Shown: in pieces, positions 16,454 to 22,893 of the stretch
Layout of the letters: each line of letters begins with the position of its first letter
Position numbering within the stretch: the first letter of the stretch is position 1
Virus record (IMG/VR): IMGVR_UViG_3300029893_000025
Coordinates: 1 to 40,243 of that record
DNA length: 40,243 nucleotides
Direction: 5' to 3' (one strand)
Source of the DNA: a virus
The notes under the pieces: model-generated
The model's input: only the letters and a program-made list of their open reading frames with translations
What the model was told of the DNA's origin: nothing
Database searches by the model: none
Program-made: the position numbers and the translations under genes

Positions 16454-16575
16454 GACCTGTATGAATCTATTTTTTTTCTAAGCCACGCGAATAGGTCATC
16501 AGTCGCGCTTGTCCGCCTCGGGTCAACGAATCCAGACAACCTCTTGGGGCGCTCCTTCTTGCGCTTTCTCCCCAC
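16450..16575 (-). CDS. Small very basic protein, 41 aa
   Basis: The GTG at 16575 follows GGGAGG at about 4 nt. The product has a basic start (MGRKRKKERPKRLSG) and a C-terminal helix DDLFAWLRKKIDSYRS. It lies downstream of the structured RNA region 16600-16826 and its stop codon overlaps the -35 box of the next promoter. The protein-like composition and ribosome site support it; a short length and a non-ATG start make it uncertain. A nucleic-acid binding packaging accessory is one possibility. Confidence 0.45.
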   Translation of the reverse strand: MGRKRKKERPKRLSGFVDPRRTSATDDLFAWLRKKIDSYRS

Positions 16576-16599
16576 TTTCCCTCCCCGCACCCCACCCTT

Positions 16600-16826
16600 T
16601 CTACCCCTCTTTAGCCTTAGCAAAAGAGGCGCTTAAACTCTTTTTCCCGAGCCACTACGAACTTCGTTCGTAGGGTGGGTGCAAGAGTTCTGGGTGGGCT
16701 ACCGACTTCCACTACGTGGACTGGTCGGGGGCGTATGGTTATAGCGCCATCATCCTACGCTGGTCCCCACTTCGCGGTTTTACCCTCGGGCCGCCGAGCA
16801 TTTTAACGAACCGGACCGCTACCGGA
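16600..16826 (-). ncRNA. Candidate structured RNA between packaging and portal genes
   Basis: The 440-nt gap between the 91-aa and 93-aa genes holds no long gene but has its own promoter (16833-16862) and several compact stems. These are 8 bp at 16655-16662/16666-16673 with a 3-nt loop; a nested 5+5 bp helix at 16702-16706/16724-16728 around 16708-16712/16716-16720; 5 bp at 16785-16789/16794-16798; and 7 bp at 16606-16612/16623-16629 near the proposed 3' end. Predicted +1 is 16826. It could be an independent RNA or a long 5' leader of the 41-aa gene. Location inside the packaging module recalls the packaging RNA of phi29-like phages, but no homology is claimed. Confidence 0.55.
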
Positions 16827-16832
16827 AAAAAC

Positions 16833-16862
16833 AGTATAGCAAAAACCGCGGGGCGGTGTCAA
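16833..16862 (-). promoter_or_regulatory. Promoter of the 16.6-16.8 kb RNA
   Basis: Minus strand: TTGACA, 18 nt, TATACT with an upstream TGC (extended -10). The -35 box overlaps the stop codon of the 91-aa gene. Predicted +1 at 16826. Confidence 0.75.
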
Positions 16863-17134
16863 CCTATTTCCAGTTTGCTGAGTTTATCAACCTCTGGCGA
16901 CTCGTCTCCAAGAGACCCCACGCTTTCCAGTTCGGCTTTTATTTTGTCCAGTTCTGCGCCCCTGACGCGAGACTCCTCAGGCGAAACAAATTTTTCCGGC
17001 ATAATCGGCCGGGCGTCGTTTTTTCTGAGCAGTTCGTCGGTGGCAAGGTCGGCCTTCCGCCTGTGGTAAGCCACCTCTTTTTCAAGGTACGCTATCCTGC
17101 TTCTGAGTTCAGATATGAGTTCCGAGTTGAACAT
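16859..17134 (-). CDS. Small coiled-coil protein, 91 aa
   Basis: It starts 8 nt after the 448-aa gene with a GGAGG-type site. The N-terminal 40 residues form a clear heptad coil (MFNSELISELRSRIAYLEKEVAYHRRKADLATDELL), followed by a polar Glu/Ser-rich tail. The function is unknown; small coiled-coil proteins next to portal genes can be packaging or scaffold accessories. Confidence 0.6.
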   Translation of the reverse strand: MFNSELISELRSRIAYLEKEVAYHRRKADLATDELLRKNDARPIMPEKFVSPEESRVRGAELDKIKAELESVGSLGDESPEVDKLSKLEIG

Positions 17135-17142
17135 GCTTCCTC

Positions 17143-18489
17143 CTATACCAATCTTATCCCCGGAGAATCCGCGGATATGTTTATAAAACTGTCAGTCGCT
17201 ATATCCGACTGGGCCTTTGATAGGCTCTCAGACCCCCACGTCAGGGATTTAGCCAGAGACACCACCGGGGCGTATGCGAGGGCCGCCACTATATCATCAT
17301 GCTTGGCGTCAAGCCTGTCCGCTATTTCTGACACCATGCGCTGGTCAACCTCAGTGAGGTCTCTAAACGTGGTCCGCAGGGTTCCATCTGGTCGGAAGAT
17401 TTCAAACTGGTGGTCGCGTATCTCCTGCCTTCTCCAGTGGTCCAAGGCGCCCTTTAGGGCGGCGGCTACGGCCCCTATTGCACTCGCCTCACCAGAGCCT
17501 CCGCCCGCACCAAAACTTGGCATGCCCAGCATTTTTGATATGGCGGCTATGGCCCGGTTGCTCACCTCTGATATGGCGGGATTGGCCGCGGCGAGGCTTG
17601 ACTGCTTTGACAGTATCTCTGATATGTTGGCGTCCGACGGGATATCTCCTATTTTGGGGCGCGTCATAACCGCGAATTTTGATATAGCGTCGTTCCAACT
17701 TGCAGAAGACGGGTCTTCAATCAGTGGGATTGTAGACATTATGTTGTCGTAGCCGATATAGGACACCTTGGCTTTATAGAACTTATCAACCAATTCGTCG
17801 TACCCGCGCTGGCCAAGATTGTTGTCTATGGCTATCTTCCTGAGCATATCCAACTCGTCTTTTGAGACTGAAATCTTCCCGGCGAGTCTGCCGATATTGT
17901 CGTAGAACTCGTATCCGTCCGGGAGATTCTGCCCGATGAGCGGAGCGTAGTTGGGGTTCGCGTTTCTATTCTCAACTATCTTCTCCGCCTCGGCTATTTT
18001 TTTGATGTAATCAATATCCCGGTATTGGATATATCTGTCGGCGTATTTAAGAGCGCTCTCCGGTATAAACCCCTGCCCCCCGGGGCCGTTAACCCAAACC
18101 ATTTTCTCGTCCGGCTTGATGAAGGAAGACAGTCCCTCCATGAAAGACTCAAAGCCTGAGAACCGGGTCATATATTCAGAAAAACTCCCGCCGGGTTTGG
18201 CCACCGTGTCCTGCGTAATCGGGGTTGACGGCATAAACTGAGCCGACGAATACCAACTATAGGTCGTCTTCGGCTCAATCTTTTTTTCTTTTATCGGCTC
18301 CGCCAGTTCTGTTTTTTTGTAGAACGAGTCCGTGATGTCGTAGTTGTAGTTTATGCGGGTCTGGCTTATCGGCCTAACCCCGCCAACAGACGAGACCGTG
18401 GTGGTCGTGGTGGTTGACTGGGTCGGCTTCGTCGCAGATATTGGCTTTACCGGTTTTTCCGACCCGATGGGCGATATTTTGTCTGCCAT
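17143..18489 (-). CDS. Hypothetical packaging-region protein, 448 aa
   Basis: The N-terminal 60 residues are low-complexity (Pro/Ser/Thr, with TTTTTT), then a mixed alpha/beta region with YADRYIQYRDIDYIKKIAEAEK. The C-terminal part has a DGTLRTTFRDLTEVDQRM helix and a Ser/Ala-rich end. It lies immediately after large terminase (1-nt gap) in the same transcript, where phages often encode portal-proximal or virion proteins. A DRYIQY-D motif is shared with the 153-aa protein at 10573-11034. No family is recognised. Confidence 0.6.
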   Translation of the reverse strand: MADKISPIGSEKPVKPISATKPTQSTTTTTTVSSVGGVRPISQTRINYNYDITDSFYKKTELAEPIKEKKIEPKTTYSWYSSAQFMPSTPITQDTVAKPGGSFSEYMTRFSGFESFMEGLSSFIKPDEKMVWVNGPGGQGFIPESALKYADRYIQYRDIDYIKKIAEAEKIVENRNANPNYAPLIGQNLPDGYEFYDNIGRLAGKISVSKDELDMLRKIAIDNNLGQRGYDELVDKFYKAKVSYIGYDNIMSTIPLIEDPSSASWNDAISKFAVMTRPKIGDIPSDANISEILSKQSSLAAANPAISEVSNRAIAAISKMLGMPSFGAGGGSGEASAIGAVAAALKGALDHWRRQEIRDHQFEIFRPDGTLRTTFRDLTEVDQRMVSEIADRLDAKHDDIVAALAYAPVVSLAKSLTWGSESLSKAQSDIATDSFINISADSPGIRLV

Positions 18490-18490
18490 A

Positions 18491-20041
18491 TTATCCGATG
18501 ACCTCGTTTATGCCGGACCCGGGCGCTGACTCGCCGCGACTGGACACCTTTTTTGCGAATTTCCTGAACCAGTCCCACTCGGCCTGAGAGGCGGGGTCAA
18601 CGTCGGTCCTGCCCTCCTCCTCGGTTGAGTGTTTCATGGCTGGCAGAGACATGAGAAAGTATCTCAGGTCGTCGTAGGCGTGGTCCTCTTGGTTGGTGTC
18701 AACGTCTTCCGGGTTTGTGTCGTCAAGGACCATCTCTGGGAGCGTCCTGACGAGATGAGGACACTTGTCCTCAAAAATTATGAGCCAACCCTTGCCGTCC
18801 GGCGCTATTGTAAGGTAGTCGTGGACCCGCGCCTTGCCGGAAATGCGGTCCCGGGTCCCGCGCTGGACGTGGAGGCCGTTTTTTGCCCAAACCTCGGCTA
18901 TGGACGACCCCCCACCGCGCGGGGAGAACACGGACGGGTCGGCCACGGCGTATTTTATGTTCTCTTTTGAGCCATTGACCGAGGACGCCCCAACCACCCT
19001 CTTTGCTTGGTCCACCTCTTTGATTCCGGCCCCGTAAATTTCCCGGTAAACGTATATTTTCCCGGTCTCGGGGTCTCTGGCATACCAGTGGGCGGAGAAC
19101 GGCCGCGAATAACCGTAGTCAAGGGAAATCCAGCGCTCCCAATGGCTTGGAATCTGGAAGGAGCGGCACGTGTGCTTCTCTTTTGCGAACTCAGGGAACG
19201 CCTGACCGCTGAAAACGCCCCAATCGCCCTCCAAGAGTTGCTTGGCATACGGCGACGCGCGGAGTCGGTCTATGTACCCCGGGTCGTTTTTCATGATGTA
19301 GAGGTTGTCGGTCACAAAGGCGGGGACAAAGCACCGGGACGGGACCTTTATCTCGTCCTCGGTCTCCCGGTCCGGGGCGTACACCTGAAAGAAAATGGTT
19401 TTATCCCACAGCCGCCATCGGCGGCGGACCCACGCGTGGCCTATACCGCCCGGGTTGCTGGCCGATTTCACGAAAGGCACCACGCCGGGCACGTTGGGGC
19501 GCAGTCGGGTGAGGAGGTAGGTATACTGGAACTCGGTAAAATGGGAGAGTTCGTCAAAATACATGCCGTCATACTGGGCGGAGTGATAGTCGTACACGTC
19601 GCCCTCGTTCTTACAGTGGCCAAACTCTATGTACGACGGGACGCCATTTGTAAAAATGACCCACTTTTTATCCTTCTCGCGGTATTTCCCCATGGACGAG
19701 TCAAAAAGCATGCGGGAATAGAATATAAGTGACTTCTCCAACTGGGGGAACGTGCGCCGGAACATTATCAGCCGGACACCGGGGTGGCTGATGGCGAACA
19801 TGTAGGCGTCCCAGAGCATGCTGAAACTTTTACCGCCGCCCGCGGCCCCGCCGTAGAGTGTCTCAAAGCAGAACTCGTGCGCTTTGTGAAAGATGGTCTG
19901 CTTCACATAAGGCGTGTAGAGTTCCTTGTCACTCCTCCGTAATCTCAGGTAGGGCTTCCCCTGATTCTTCATGTGGAACGCTTCCTGTCTTTCCAAGTTC
20001 TCTTTCCCTACGAGCGTTCTCACGTCGCCTAAAAAATTCAT
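18491..20041 (-). CDS. terL: Terminase large subunit, 516 aa
   Basis: The ATPase domain has Walker A GGAAGGGKS (residues 64-72), an arginine-rich MFRRTFPQLEKS strand after it, and Walker B MYFDE (160-164). The C-terminal RNase H-like nuclease has SLDYGYSRP, AVADPSVF and a late DDLRYFLM acidic motif. It packages DNA into the prohead through the portal and cuts the concatemer. The start at 20041 has AGGAG 5 nt upstream, so the gene overlaps terS by 113 nt; a later ATG (19972) with a weaker site is possible. Domain order and length (about 500 aa) are normal. Confidence 0.95.
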   Translation of the reverse strand: MNFLGDVRTLVGKENLERQEAFHMKNQGKPYLRLRRSDKELYTPYVKQTIFHKAHEFCFETLYGGAAGGGKSFSMLWDAYMFAISHPGVRLIMFRRTFPQLEKSLIFYSRMLFDSSMGKYREKDKKWVIFTNGVPSYIEFGHCKNEGDVYDYHSAQYDGMYFDELSHFTEFQYTYLLTRLRPNVPGVVPFVKSASNPGGIGHAWVRRRWRLWDKTIFFQVYAPDRETEDEIKVPSRCFVPAFVTDNLYIMKNDPGYIDRLRASPYAKQLLEGDWGVFSGQAFPEFAKEKHTCRSFQIPSHWERWISLDYGYSRPFSAHWYARDPETGKIYVYREIYGAGIKEVDQAKRVVGASSVNGSKENIKYAVADPSVFSPRGGGSSIAEVWAKNGLHVQRGTRDRISGKARVHDYLTIAPDGKGWLIIFEDKCPHLVRTLPEMVLDDTNPEDVDTNQEDHAYDDLRYFLMSLPAMKHSTEEEGRTDVDPASQAEWDWFRKFAKKVSSRGESAPGSGINEVIG

Positions 20042-20390
20042 TACGTCTCCTGTCAGTGACCATGTGCATTATGTCCGACACGTTCGCGTATGACCTCTGC
20101 TTTCTCATGAGCATACCCCAAGCCCCGGAAGCGCACTGCGCCGTCCACTCCATGTCCTCGGTGATGTACTCGCGCACCGCGTCCATAGCGTCCATGAAGT
20201 GCTCGTCTTTACAGTACCTGCGGTACTCCTCAAGAGGCATTTCGCACCGCTTGAGAGCCTGAACCCAACTCTTGGTCCTGATATACTCAAGCAGGAACAG
20301 CATTTTTCTCTCGCCGTGCTCTTTGAACTTTTCTTTGTACGGCTCAACCAGCCAGTCTCTCTGAGTCCGATTGTATTTATAGTCAACCAT
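19929..20390 (-). CDS. terS: Terminase small subunit (by position), 153 aa
   Basis: It lies directly upstream of and overlaps terL. It is a charged helical protein: N-terminal YKYNRTQRDWLVEPYKEKFKEHG, then a helix-turn-helix-like stretch TKSWVQALKRCEMPLEEYRRYCK that could bind the packaging site, and a C-terminal basic RRRNEFFRRRENARRERE segment. The transcription start predicted from the promoter at 20397-20425 is exactly the A of this ATG, so translation would be leaderless; no ribosome site exists upstream. The family cannot be confirmed by motif alone. Confidence 0.7.
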   Translation of the reverse strand: MVDYKYNRTQRDWLVEPYKEKFKEHGERKMLFLLEYIRTKSWVQALKRCEMPLEEYRRYCKDEHFMDAMDAVREYITEDMEWTAQCASGAWGMLMRKQRSYANVSDIMHMVTDRRRNEFFRRRENARRERELGKTGSVPHEESGEALPEITEE

Positions 20391-20396
20391 TTTTTT

Positions 20397-20425
20397 ATTA
20401 TATCATTTGGTGTTCGCCAAGTCAA
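20397..20425 (-). promoter_or_regulatory. Promoter of the terminase operon
   Basis: Minus strand: TTGACT, 17 nt, TGA-TATAAT (extended -10). Six A residues separate the -10 box from the ATG, placing +1 exactly on the first base of terS. It is back-to-back with the plus-strand promoter at 20446-20474, with 20 bp between the two -35 boxes. Confidence 0.9.
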
Positions 20426-20445
20426 GGCCGCCGATAAAATTGGGC

Positions 20446-20474
20446 TTGACACGGCGGTTTCTTTTTTGTATAAT
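20446..20474 (+). promoter_or_regulatory. Perfect consensus promoter of the large RNA
   Basis: TTGACA, 17 nt, TATAAT. Predicted +1 is G at 20481. No protein-coding gene starts within the next 500 nt; the transcript is the structured RNA region. Confidence 0.9.
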
Positions 20475-20480
20475 TTTCTT

Positions 20481-21006
20481 GGAAACTTTCGGAGCGCCAT
20501 TCCGATTGTTTCTCGCTCTCCCGACGTGATGACCGCAATGTGGCAAGCAGTCGGGGTAAAGAGCAAGGTGTGAGCCCGCACCTAATAATGGGCACAATTT
20601 TCTGCCGGGATGAAGCAACAGCCGCTTGCTGGTCTCATAAGCCAGTGCCGCAAGGCCAAGTAGGTGCAACTCCTGCCCCGCGCAACCACTTTGGTGTAGC
20701 GGCGGGGCGTGTGACCCGCGTCCAGCGGATGATAGAGATGTCTGGCCCCGCGACCCGGGTATAACCCAGACTGCCTGCTCATGGCCGAGCAAAGATACGC
20801 TGGCACAGAACAGAAACAGGTAGGTACGGCCTGAGAGGGTTAGACTCCCTCCTACACCGCAGAATCGGGTTGCGACTACACGCGGTAGTCCTCGGGGTTA
20901 TCCACGCGGCGGAGACGCTCCGCAGAAGCGAGAGTCCCCTCAAGCAACGGGCGAGGAAGCCGGGAACAGAGGCCAGGTCCGAATAGTGAAAACCTATTCA
21001 ACCCGA
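20481..21006 (+). ncRNA. Large structured non-coding RNA candidate, about 525 nt
   Basis: A perfect consensus promoter is followed by 525 nt without a credible coding frame but with many local stems. Examples are 6 bp at 20520-20525/20550-20555, 7 bp at 20675-20681/20702-20708, 6 bp at 20740-20745/20766-20771, a 5-bp stem with the 7-nt loop TTAGACT near 20836-20852 (a T-loop-like fold), 6 bp around 20875-20891 and 6 bp at the 3' end near 20981-20999. Long-range pairing TCTCGCT (about 20511) with AGCGAGA (about 20927) is possible. The 3' end is not defined; the AT-rich stretch after 21006 is a natural limit. Large ornate RNAs of this size in phages include GOLLD and ROOL. I cannot tell whether this belongs to either or is new. 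Confidence 0.7.
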
Positions 21007-21030
21007 CCATATATATAACAGATAAACGCG

Positions 21031-21153
21031 ATGAAACAGATAAAAGTCAGAAAAACGTGGGGTAATTTATCACCAATTACTCGCGTAGATAAAATCAAAA
21101 CAAGATATTCGCGGAAGATAAAACACAAAGGTCTGTATCTTCGCGAAGAATAG
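21031..21153 (+). CDS. Small basic protein, 40 aa
   Basis: The gene encodes a Lys/Arg-rich protein with a WGNLSPITRV motif and a YSRKIKHK end (MKQIKVRKTWGNLSPITRV...). Short proteins with this W-P-TR...YSRK-K-HK pattern recur in phages and plasmids as conserved hypotheticals, which supports a real gene. No strong ribosome site lies upstream; a weak promoter (GTGAAA, 18 nt, TATATA) would start close to the ATG, or it may be read from the upstream RNA transcript. The composition is AT-rich compared with the rest of the genome. A nucleic-acid binding role is plausible. Confidence 0.55.
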   Translation: MKQIKVRKTWGNLSPITRVDKIKTRYSRKIKHKGLYLREE

Positions 21154-21164
21154 CGCAAGTGGGA

Positions 21165-21207
21165 GAGCCCTATAAGATTTCCCCGAAGGGGAAATCTTAT
21201 AGGGCTC
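21165..21207 (-). terminator. Perfect 20-bp inverted repeat with UUCG loop on the minus strand
   Basis: A perfect stem of 20 bp (21165-21184 with 21188-21207) surrounds a 3-nt centre. On the minus strand the tip reads C-UUCG-G, the very stable RNA tetraloop, so the minus transcript is the likelier user. No U-run follows on either strand. It lies between the end of the 40-aa gene and the small RNA promoter at 21290 and may end both transcripts. Confidence 0.65.
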
Positions 21208-21283
21208 GTCTATCACATGCCTCACAGTCAGGCTTCCATGAGGCGTTCCCGGGATTCCCGGCTATTTCGCCACCTCGGGTAAC
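21165..21283 (-). ncRNA. Candidate small RNA, about 119 nt
   Basis: The promoter at 21290-21318 predicts a start at 21283. The transcript has a CCGGG/CCCGG hairpin, a GCCTCA/TGAGGC stem and ends in the 20-bp UUCG hairpin. The only open frame across it starts far upstream of the promoter. The position between the large RNA and the AT-rich origin candidate, with an operator-like palindrome in its promoter, suggests a regulatory RNA. Confidence 0.45.
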
Positions 21284-21289
21284 GCTATA

Positions 21290-21318
21290 TATATAACAGA
21301 TAAATATCTGTTTGTCAA
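21290..21318 (-). promoter_or_regulatory. Promoter with palindromic operator in the spacer
   Basis: Minus strand: TTGACA, 17 nt, TATATA. The spacer is almost filled by the inverted repeat ACAGATA-AA-TATCTGT (21297-21312), which overlaps the TAACAGATA motif. A repressor bound here would block the promoter. Confidence 0.7.
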
Positions 21319-21491
21319 GACCGAAACTCCCAATATTGCGTTTTAAGCCCTCTGACCCCCCGTTCCGCACCTTTCCCCACATTTCAACTAAAAACGCAAC
21401 CACGGGCCACCCAGACCCCTTCCCGCGCTTATTACAAACGACTTGTCAACCCAGTTTACAGCCAAGCATTGGCCTATATAAATAACAGATA

Positions 21492-21520
21492 TATATAAAG
21501 ACAGTGTATTTGTCTGTCAC
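21492..21520 (-). promoter_or_regulatory. Promoter-like element with inverted repeat
   Basis: Minus strand: GTGACA, 17 nt, TATATA. A GACAG...CTGTC inverted repeat (about 21500-21518) covers the spacer and -35 box, and TAACAGATA lies just downstream of the -10. No convincing gene starts in the first 100 nt. Confidence 0.5.
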
Positions 21521-21589
21521 ACACCCAACCCCGTAGGCCCTCTATATCCCCCTCTGCTCTACCCTACCTGAATCTAAAAAAAATTTCTG

Positions 21590-21930
21590 TGAGGATATAT
21601 ACTACCCGGGGTGCCTAGGGTCCCATCGCGGGGGGGTATACTCTATCTATACGCGTGTAAGAGTAGAGACTGTATCATGTCTAACTGTTATAGTTTATAG
21701 ATAGATACTATAGATTGTAGATAGATATATCTAAAACTACTCTTAGGTAAGTTATACTAAGATGGGCTCTTAGAGCATAGTATAGATTAGAGTAGTAGGG
21801 GAGTAGGGTATTCTTAGAGTAGAAGGAATAGGGGAGTAGTAGGGGAGTAAGGAGATAGATTAATATCTAGGGGAGTAAGGTAGAAAGAAACTACTATACT
21901 TGGGGAGTAATGAACTCTCTACAATAAGGT
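21590..21930. other. AT-rich block with five GGGGAGTA repeats: replication origin candidate
   Basis: There is no gene from 21208 to 22176. Within it, about 21640-21790 is strongly AT-rich with many short inverted repeats (for example TAAGAGTAG at 21658 and CTACTCTTA at 21738). It is followed by five copies of GGGGAGTA at 21798, 21831, 21842, 21870 and 21902, all in the same orientation. An AT-rich unwinding-like region next to ordered direct repeats is the usual layout of an origin. The contrast with the GC-rich genome is sharp. The segment 21930-22176 is GC-rich and shows nothing convincing. Confidence 0.45.
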
Positions 21931-22176
21931 ATCTGATGGGCCCGGCCCCAAAAAAATCCTTCCTGCGCCTTTCGGCGGGGGGGAATATGCGGGAATTGGT
22001 AGGGGGAATATGCGGGGGGGGTCCGGGTCCCCCCGGCCCTCCGGGCGCGCTCTTGTAGGGCGCGCCGGGGGCGGGGGTCCGGTCAGGCGTTAGGGTTTGC
22101 TGTCCCCCTTTGCCTTGCGGATGGCGGCTCGGGCGGCATCTATCGCCGTCGCAATTGGGGTTTTGTGTTCGCGTCC

Positions 22177-22359
22177 TCATAATGTGCGCCCCCCTCTTTT
22201 TGTTTCGCGGAACCCATCAAACCACCGGACCCCGCCGGGCAGCTCGCCGGACGTGCCGGGACTGCTACAATGCAGGCGGGCAATCTCAAGCGTCGAAACA
22301 ACCTTGACGCGCTTTGCGGGCCTGCCGTCGCTGAAATACCGCACTATGCGGAACGCCAT
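22177..22359 (-). CDS. Conserved small phage protein, 60 aa
   Basis: The ATG at 22359 lies one base after the TAA of the upstream gene and has AGGAG about 10 nt before it. The protein (MAFRIVRYFSDGRPAKRVKV..., then TLEIARLHCSSPGTS and WFDGF) has the layout of a widespread small phage protein whose hallmark is a TLEEAQxHCxxPETSS motif followed by WFDGY. The function is unknown. After its TGA the same frame stays open for 26 more codons of protein-like sequence (GREHKTPIATAIDAARAAIR...), suggesting an extended ancestral gene or readthrough. Confidence 0.65.
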   Translation of the reverse strand: MAFRIVRYFSDGRPAKRVKVVSTLEIARLHCSSPGTSGELPGGVRWFDGFRETKRGGRTL

Positions 22360-22360
22360 A

Positions 22361-22735
22361 TTATATCCACTCCTGGCGCAACGCATAGCCCGCGCCACGG
22401 CCCGAGGGCTTCCCGTCCTGGTCCAGTCCGGGGAACAGCACGGAAGAAAGGTTATAGACAAGGGAAAACCCCATATCCATCCCGCACCCGTCCACCTTTA
22501 GCCCGCTGTCGTGCCGCTGGATGTCCAGCAGTACGGCGGCGTAGCCCGACAGATACCGCAGGCGCGGCGCGTCCCAATGCTTCCCGGCCCCGGGCTCTAT
22601 GGTGTAAAGGTCAATCCGGCGGCTCATGCCTGACCGGGATTTGGAGCGCAGGACGGTGTAGACCGTTGCGCCCGGTTTGAGTAGTCCGCGCAGAGATTCC
22701 AGCGCGTCCGCTTTTTCCGCTTTTGAGTATTTCAT
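22361..22735 (-). CDS. Conserved hypothetical protein, 124 aa
   Basis: It starts MKYSKAEKADALESLRGLLKPGATVYTVLRSKSRSGMSRRIDLY and contains VDGCGMDMGFSLVYNLS. These two blocks (SRSGMSR-IDLY and GCGMDMGF) are hallmarks of a widespread phage and plasmid protein of unknown function. A ribosome site AGGAAAGAGG lies upstream. The 158-nt gap before it holds two adjacent hairpins (see 22740-22893). It overlaps by adjacency with the 60-aa gene, with which it often co-occurs. Confidence 0.8.
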   Translation of the reverse strand: MKYSKAEKADALESLRGLLKPGATVYTVLRSKSRSGMSRRIDLYTIEPGAGKHWDAPRLRYLSGYAAVLLDIQRHDSGLKVDGCGMDMGFSLVYNLSSVLFPGLDQDGKPSGRGAGYALRQEWI

Positions 22736-22739
22736 AATC

Positions 22740-22893
22740 TTTACCTCTCTTTCCTAGTTTCGGCCTCTTCAGCCGCCGCATTACGGCGGGACGGGGTTTC
22801 CCCCGTTTCGGCCTGTCTACCAAATTTCAAAGGTCGTGTCCTCCCGCTAAGTTTACCGCAAATCTTCCCGCCGTATACCGGGCGGGGCGGTAT
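22740..22893 (-). promoter_or_regulatory. Leader with GNRA hairpin and repeated AGGCCGAAAC
   Basis: In minus-strand RNA sense, after a 6-bp hairpin just past the 104-aa stop (22867-22886, possible terminator), the leader carries ACGGGG-GAAA-CCCCGT, a perfect stem with a GNRA loop. Next comes CCGCCG-TAATG-CGGCGG. The two are flanked by direct copies of AGGCCGAAAC, and the ribosome site follows. This may be a regulatory leader; no known riboswitch class was recognised. Confidence 0.4.

Larger units (their letters stand above)
21009..21491. repeat. Three copies of a TAACAGATA-containing AT-rich motif
   Basis: An identical 18-mer occurs at 21009-21026 and 21287-21304, and a close relative at 21475-21491. 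The core TAACAGATA is at 21016-21024, 21294-21302 and 21483-21491, with a fourth copy in opposite orientation in the tail-fibre promoter (7089-7097). Each copy lies at or beside a promoter-like element, so they look like binding sites for one regulator. Confidence 0.6.

Noticed and set aside
16600-16826. phi29-type packaging RNA
   Set aside because: Only position is suggestive; no sequence or structural match can be claimed and the terminase is of the large nuclease type.
20582-20806. Minus-strand open frame across the large RNA region
   Set aside because: No ribosome site, unlikely composition, and the strand opposite a structured RNA; it is a by-product of GC-rich structured sequence.
20820-20865. 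Possible tRNA or tmRNA end (T-arm-like stem with 7-nt loop TTAGACT, and GGTGTAG/CTACACC pairing)
   Set aside because: The loop lacks the invariant C of a T-loop, no anticodon arm or CCA end is present, and tmRNA or RNase P core motifs were not found in order.
21197-21403. Minus-strand 68-aa open frame starting at GTG
   Set aside because: It contains the promoter at 21290, overlaps half of the 20-bp hairpin and has no ribosome site.
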